Below are positions 61,274 through 64,000 of a DNA stretch of 64,000 nucleotides, one piece after another. This stretch comes from Stutzerimonas azotifigens DSM 17556 (GTDB lineage Bacteria > Pseudomonadota > Gammaproteobacteria > Pseudomonadales > Pseudomonadaceae), in contig NZ_KE384415.1 in NCBI RefSeq assembly GCF_000425625.1, positions 80,439 to 144,438 on the forward strand. The letters are read 5' to 3'. The position numbers and the translations under genes were made by a program. How positions within the stretch are numbered: the stretch's first letter is position 1; each line of letters starts with the position of its first letter. Under the pieces are notes generated by a model. The model was not told the DNA's origin and made no database searches. It was given only the letters and a program-made list of their open reading frames with translations.

Positions 61274-61959
61274 ACACGCCATCGCCCGTGATCACCATCG
61301 ACGGCCCGAGCGGGTCCGGCAAGGGCACGATCGCGGCACTGCTCGCCCGCCAGCTCGGCTGGCACCTGCTCGATTCCGGCGCGCTGTACCGGCTGCTGGC
61401 CTTCGCCGCGCGCAACCACGGCGTCGACCTGACCAACGAAGAAGCGCTCAAGGTGCTCGCCGCGCATCTTGACGTGCAGTTCGACGGCCGGATTCCAGGG
61501 CAGGGGCCGACCATCGTGCTGGAAGGCGAGGAAGTCACCCAGGCCATCCGCAACGAGCAGGTCGGGGCAGGGGCCTCGCAGGTCGCCGCCCTGCCGGCCG
61601 TGCGCGAGGCGCTGCTGCAGCGTCAGCGGGCCTTCCAGGAGCCGCCGGGGCTGGTGGCCGACGGCCGCGACATGGGCACCGTGGTATTCCCGGACGCGCC
61701 GCTGAAGATCTTCCTCACCGCCAGCGCCGAGGAGCGTGCTCGCCGCCGGTACGAGCAGTTGAAGGCCAAGGGGGATGATGTTAATCTCGCGAGTCTTCTT
61801 GAGGAGATACGGGTGCGCGACGAGCGCGACACCCAGCGCGCGGTGGCGCCGCTCAAGCCGGCGGATGACGCCATTCAGCTGGATTCCACCACGCTCTCCA
61901 TCGAAGAAGTGCTGAACCTGGTGCTCAGCGAGGCGGCCAAGCGCGACCTCGTCAGCTAG
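61270..61959 (+). CDS. cmk: Cytidylate kinase
   Basis: 229 residues. The P-loop is '[20 protein letters not shown]'. '[19 protein letters not shown]', '[20 protein letters not shown]' and '[20 protein letters not shown]' are CMP-kinase motifs. It phosphorylates CMP and dCMP. Coupled to tyrA-aroA by ATGA. An intrinsic terminator-like hairpin follows before rpsA. Confidence 0.96.
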   Translation: MNTPSPVITIDGPSGSGKGTIAALLARQLGWHLLDSGALYRLLAFAARNHGVDLTNEEALKVLAAHLDVQFDGRIPGQGPTIVLEGEEVTQAIRNEQVGAGASQVAALPAVREALLQRQRAFQEPPGLVADGRDMGTVVFPDAPLKIFLTASAEERARRRYEQLKAKGDDVNLASLLEEIRVRDERDTQRAVAPLKPADDAIQLDSTTLSIEEVLNLVLSEAAKRDLVS

Positions 61960-62013
61960 CAGGCGTTGCAAGGATGATCGGGGCTCGCGCATGGGCGCGG
62001 CCTCGAATCAAGG

Positions 62014-62055
62014 AGGCGTGCGGGAGACCAGACACAGTCCCGCAGGCCTTTTTTT
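62014..62055 (+). terminator. Intrinsic terminator or attenuator between cmk and rpsA
   Basis: AGGCGTGCGGGA (62014-62025) pairs with TCCCGCAGGCCT (62038-62049), 11 of 12, and is followed by seven Ts (62049-62055). It ends 72 bases before the rpsA start, inside its leader. It could end the cmk transcript or attenuate read-through into rpsA. Confidence 0.75.
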
Positions 62056-62127
62056 ATATGAACGAGCCCGCGTCGTCTGGGATGCGGAAGTTGGACGGTC
62101 ATGCCGTCCGCAACAGCAGGAATCAAC

Positions 62128-63810
62128 ATGAGCGAAAGCTTCGCAGAACTTTTTGAAGAAAGCCTGAAATCCCTCGACATGCAGCCGGGCGCCATCATCA
62201 CCGGCATCGTGGTCGACATCGACGGTGACTGGGTCACCGTGCATGCGGGCCTGAAGTCCGAGGGCGTCATCCCGGTCGAGCAGTTCTACAACGAACAGGG
62301 CGAACTGACCATCAAGGTGGGTGACGAGGTCCACGTCGCACTGGACGCGGTTGAAGATGGCTTCGGTGAAACCAAGCTGTCCCGCGAAAAGGCCAAGCGT
62401 GCCGAGTCCTGGCTGGTTCTCGAAGCTGCGTTCAACGCCGAAGAAGTCGTCAAGGGCGTCATCAACGGCAAGGTCAAGGGTGGCTTCACCGTCGACATCA
62501 ACGGCATCCGCGCGTTCCTGCCGGGTTCGCTGGTCGACGTCCGTCCGGTGCGCGACACCACGCACCTGGAAGGCAAAGAGCTCGAATTCAAGGTCATCAA
62601 GCTCGACCAGAAGCGCAACAACGTCGTCGTCTCCCGCCGCAGCGTGCTGGAAGCCGAGAACAGCGCCGAGCGTGAAGCCCTGCTGGAATCCCTGCAGGAA
62701 GGCCAGCAGGTCAAGGGTATCGTCAAGAACCTCACCGACTACGGCGCGTTCGTCGACCTGGGCGGCGTGGACGGCCTGCTGCACATCACCGACATGGCCT
62801 GGAAGCGCATCAAGCATCCGTCGGAAATCGTCAACGTCGGCGACGAGATCGACGTCAAGGTGCTGAAGTTCGACCGCGAGCGCAACCGCGTCTCCCTGGG
62901 CCTGAAGCAGCTGGGCGAAGACCCGTGGGTCGCCATCAAGGCCCGTTACCCGGAAAACACCCGCGTCATGGCCCGCGTCACCAACCTCACCGACTACGGC
63001 TGCTTCGCCGAGCTGGAAGAGGGTGTGGAAGGCCTGGTGCACGTCTCCGAAATGGACTGGACCAACAAGAACATCCACCCGTCGAAGGTCGTTCAGGTCG
63101 GCGACGAAGTGGAAGTCATGGTTCTGGACATCGACGAAGAGCGCCGTCGTATCTCCCTGGGCATCAAGCAGTGCAAGTCCAACCCGTGGGAAGACTTCTC
63201 CAGCCAGTACAACAAGGGCGACCGCATCTCCGGCACCATCAAGTCGATCACCGATTTCGGTATCTTCATCGGTCTGGAAGGCGGCATCGACGGTCTGGTG
63301 CACCTGTCCGACATCTCCTGGAACGAGGCGGGTGAAGAAGCCGTTCGCCGCTTCAAGAAGGGCGACGAGCTGGACACCGTTATCCTCTCCGTGGATCCGG
63401 AGCGCGAGCGCATCTCCCTGGGCATCAAGCAGCTGGAAGACGATCCGTTCTCCAACTACGTCGCCCTGAACGACCGCGGCAGCATCGTGCGCGGCACCGT
63501 CAAGGAAGTCGACGCCAAGGCCGCCATCATCGACCTGGGCAACGACATCGAAGCGACCCTGAAGGCGTCCGAAATCAGCCGCGACCGCGTCGAAGACGCC
63601 CGCAACGTGCTGAAGGAAGGCGACGAAGTCGAAGCCAAGATCATCAGCATCGACCGCAAGAGCCGTGTCATCAACCTGTCCGTCAAGTCCAAGGATGTCG
63701 AGGACGAGAAGGACGCGATGACCCAGCTGCGCAACAAGCAGGAAGTGGAAAGCACCGGCCCGACCACCATCGGTGATCTGATCCGTGCTCAGATGGAAAA
63801 CCAGCAGTAA
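62128..63810 (+). CDS. rpsA: 30S ribosomal protein S1
   Basis: 560 residues from the ATG at 62128 (CAGGAA site). Six S1 domains are visible in series; '[20 protein letters not shown]', '[20 protein letters not shown]' and '[20 protein letters not shown]' mark repeats 3 to 5. It binds mRNA and helps initiation on structured leaders. E. coli S1 represses its own translation through the leader; the leader here is ~72 bases after the terminator. Codon use is strongly biased to C-ending codons, as for a highly expressed gene. A clean terminator follows. Confidence 0.97.
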   Translation: MSESFAELFEESLKSLDMQPGAIITGIVVDIDGDWVTVHAGLKSEGVIPVEQFYNEQGELTIKVGDEVHVALDAVEDGFGETKLSREKAKRAESWLVLEAAFNAEEVVKGVINGKVKGGFTVDINGIRAFLPGSLVDVRPVRDTTHLEGKELEFKVIKLDQKRNNVVVSRRSVLEAENSAEREALLESLQEGQQVKGIVKNLTDYGAFVDLGGVDGLLHITDMAWKRIKHPSEIVNVGDEIDVKVLKFDRERNRVSLGLKQLGEDPWVAIKARYPENTRVMARVTNLTDYGCFAELEEGVEGLVHVSEMDWTNKNIHPSKVVQVGDEVEVMVLDIDEERRRISLGIKQCKSNPWEDFSSQYNKGDRISGTIKSITDFGIFIGLEGGIDGLVHLSDISWNEAGEEAVRRFKKGDELDTVILSVDPERERISLGIKQLEDDPFSNYVALNDRGSIVRGTVKEVDAKAAIIDLGNDIEATLKASEISRDRVEDARNVLKEGDEVEAKIISIDRKSRVINLSVKSKDVEDEKDAMTQLRNKQEVESTGPTTIGDLIRAQMENQQ

Positions 63811-63831
63811 TACTGCCGAGTAACCATCCGC

Positions 63832-63861
63832 AAAAAAGGGCGACTTCGGTCGCCCTTTTTT
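63832..63861 (+). terminator. Rho-independent terminator of rpsA
   Basis: GGGCGAC-TTCG-GTCGCCC, a 7-bp stem closed by a stable TTCG tetraloop, with six As before and six Ts after. It starts 22 bases after the rpsA stop. The A and T tracts let it act in either direction. Confidence 0.95.
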
Positions 63862-63907
63862 GTGCCTTCAGGAAATCCCGTTGGAGTACCCATGTGAGGG
63901 GGCTTGT

Positions 63908-63993
63908 GTGGGAGGCGCGCCCCCGCGGCGACAGGCAGGCACAGCCTGCCCAACCAACCCAAAAGCTCGCCCCGAGGTCGGGCCTCCCACAGC
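63908..63993. repeat. Repeat C two-arm unit after rpsA
   Basis: TGGGAGGCGCGCCCCCGCGG at ~63909, a loop holding GGCAGGCACAGCCTGCC (itself palindromic), and TCGCCCCGAGGTCGGGCCTC with CCAC at ~63968-63991. Arms keep the family's asymmetry: one 'GCGCGCC' arm and one 'CCGAGG' arm. Confidence 0.8.
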
Positions 63994-64000
63994 CAAACCC

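Noticed and set aside
62014..62055. Riboswitch in the rpsA leader
   Set aside because: A single stem with T-run and no further conserved structure; terminator or attenuator is sufficient.

Overview
The window is high-GC DNA from a gamma-proteobacterium, almost certainly a Pseudomonas of the P. aeruginosa-like branch. The evidence is gene content and order: cyaB, trkH, a cpxR-spy-cpxA-like cluster, yciI/yciB/rnm/yciO/trpS/scpA/scpB, gap/edd/glk/gltRS/gltBFGK/oprB/hexR/zwf/pgl/eda, rluB, yciK/mupP/ubiG/mtaD/mtnA, then gyrA-serC-pheA-hisC-tyrA/aroA-cmk-rpsA. From memory this is the P. aeruginosa order, though no comparison was run. No rRNA, tRNA, CRISPR array or complete insertion sequence was seen.

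Layout. 1-5758: an accessory 2-oxoacid dehydrogenase operon (end of an SDR gene, a fused E1 alpha-beta, a VOC protein, E2 and E3). 5950-9643: small accessory genes (MarR regulator, selenoprotein-W-like protein, DMT exporter, tRNA-binding protein, AraC regulator and an AbrB-Doc toxin-antitoxin pair). 9885-15770: cyaB, an HD-domain gene broken by a 262-bp MITE-like element, an Mpo1-like gene, an AraC regulator, trkH and a cysteine-cluster protein. 16302-25338: a nitroreductase, an envelope-stress-like two-component system with a Spy/CpxP-type chaperone, the yci cluster, trpS and scpAB. 25732-43040: mgsA and the glucose/Entner-Doudoroff regulon. 43137-51042: rluB, a diguanylate cyclase, cell-wall and quinone genes and methionine salvage. 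51648-63810: the gyrA-to-rpsA block of housekeeping and aromatic amino acid genes.

How the genes work together. Glucose crosses OprB, enters through GltBFGK, is phosphorylated by Glk, and passes through Zwf, Pgl, Edd and Eda to pyruvate and glyceraldehyde-3-phosphate. GltRS and HexR are the local regulators. A perfect HexR-type palindrome lies over the zwf promoter, and A-rich Crc/Hfq-type motifs lie just before gltB and oprB. The gap gene carries an apparent one-base deletion that frameshifts its C-terminus; this is either a real lesion or a sequencing error.

The most unusual aspect is the density and variety of short palindromic intergenic repeats. I can distinguish at least six families (called A-F below). 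They form stand-alone elements, two-arm BIME-like units, and two tandem arrays: about 195 bp x 3.6 at 44305-45000 and about 105 bp x 3.5 at 57349-57720. One family A copy lies inside the 5' end of gltG and appears to have supplied new codons or a ribosome binding site. A DUF559 nuclease-like gene sits between repeat clusters. I did not identify a clearly novel multi-gene system. The best candidates for new biology are the repeat families with their coding intrusion, the MITE-like element, and the fused-E1 dehydrogenase operon of unknown substrate.
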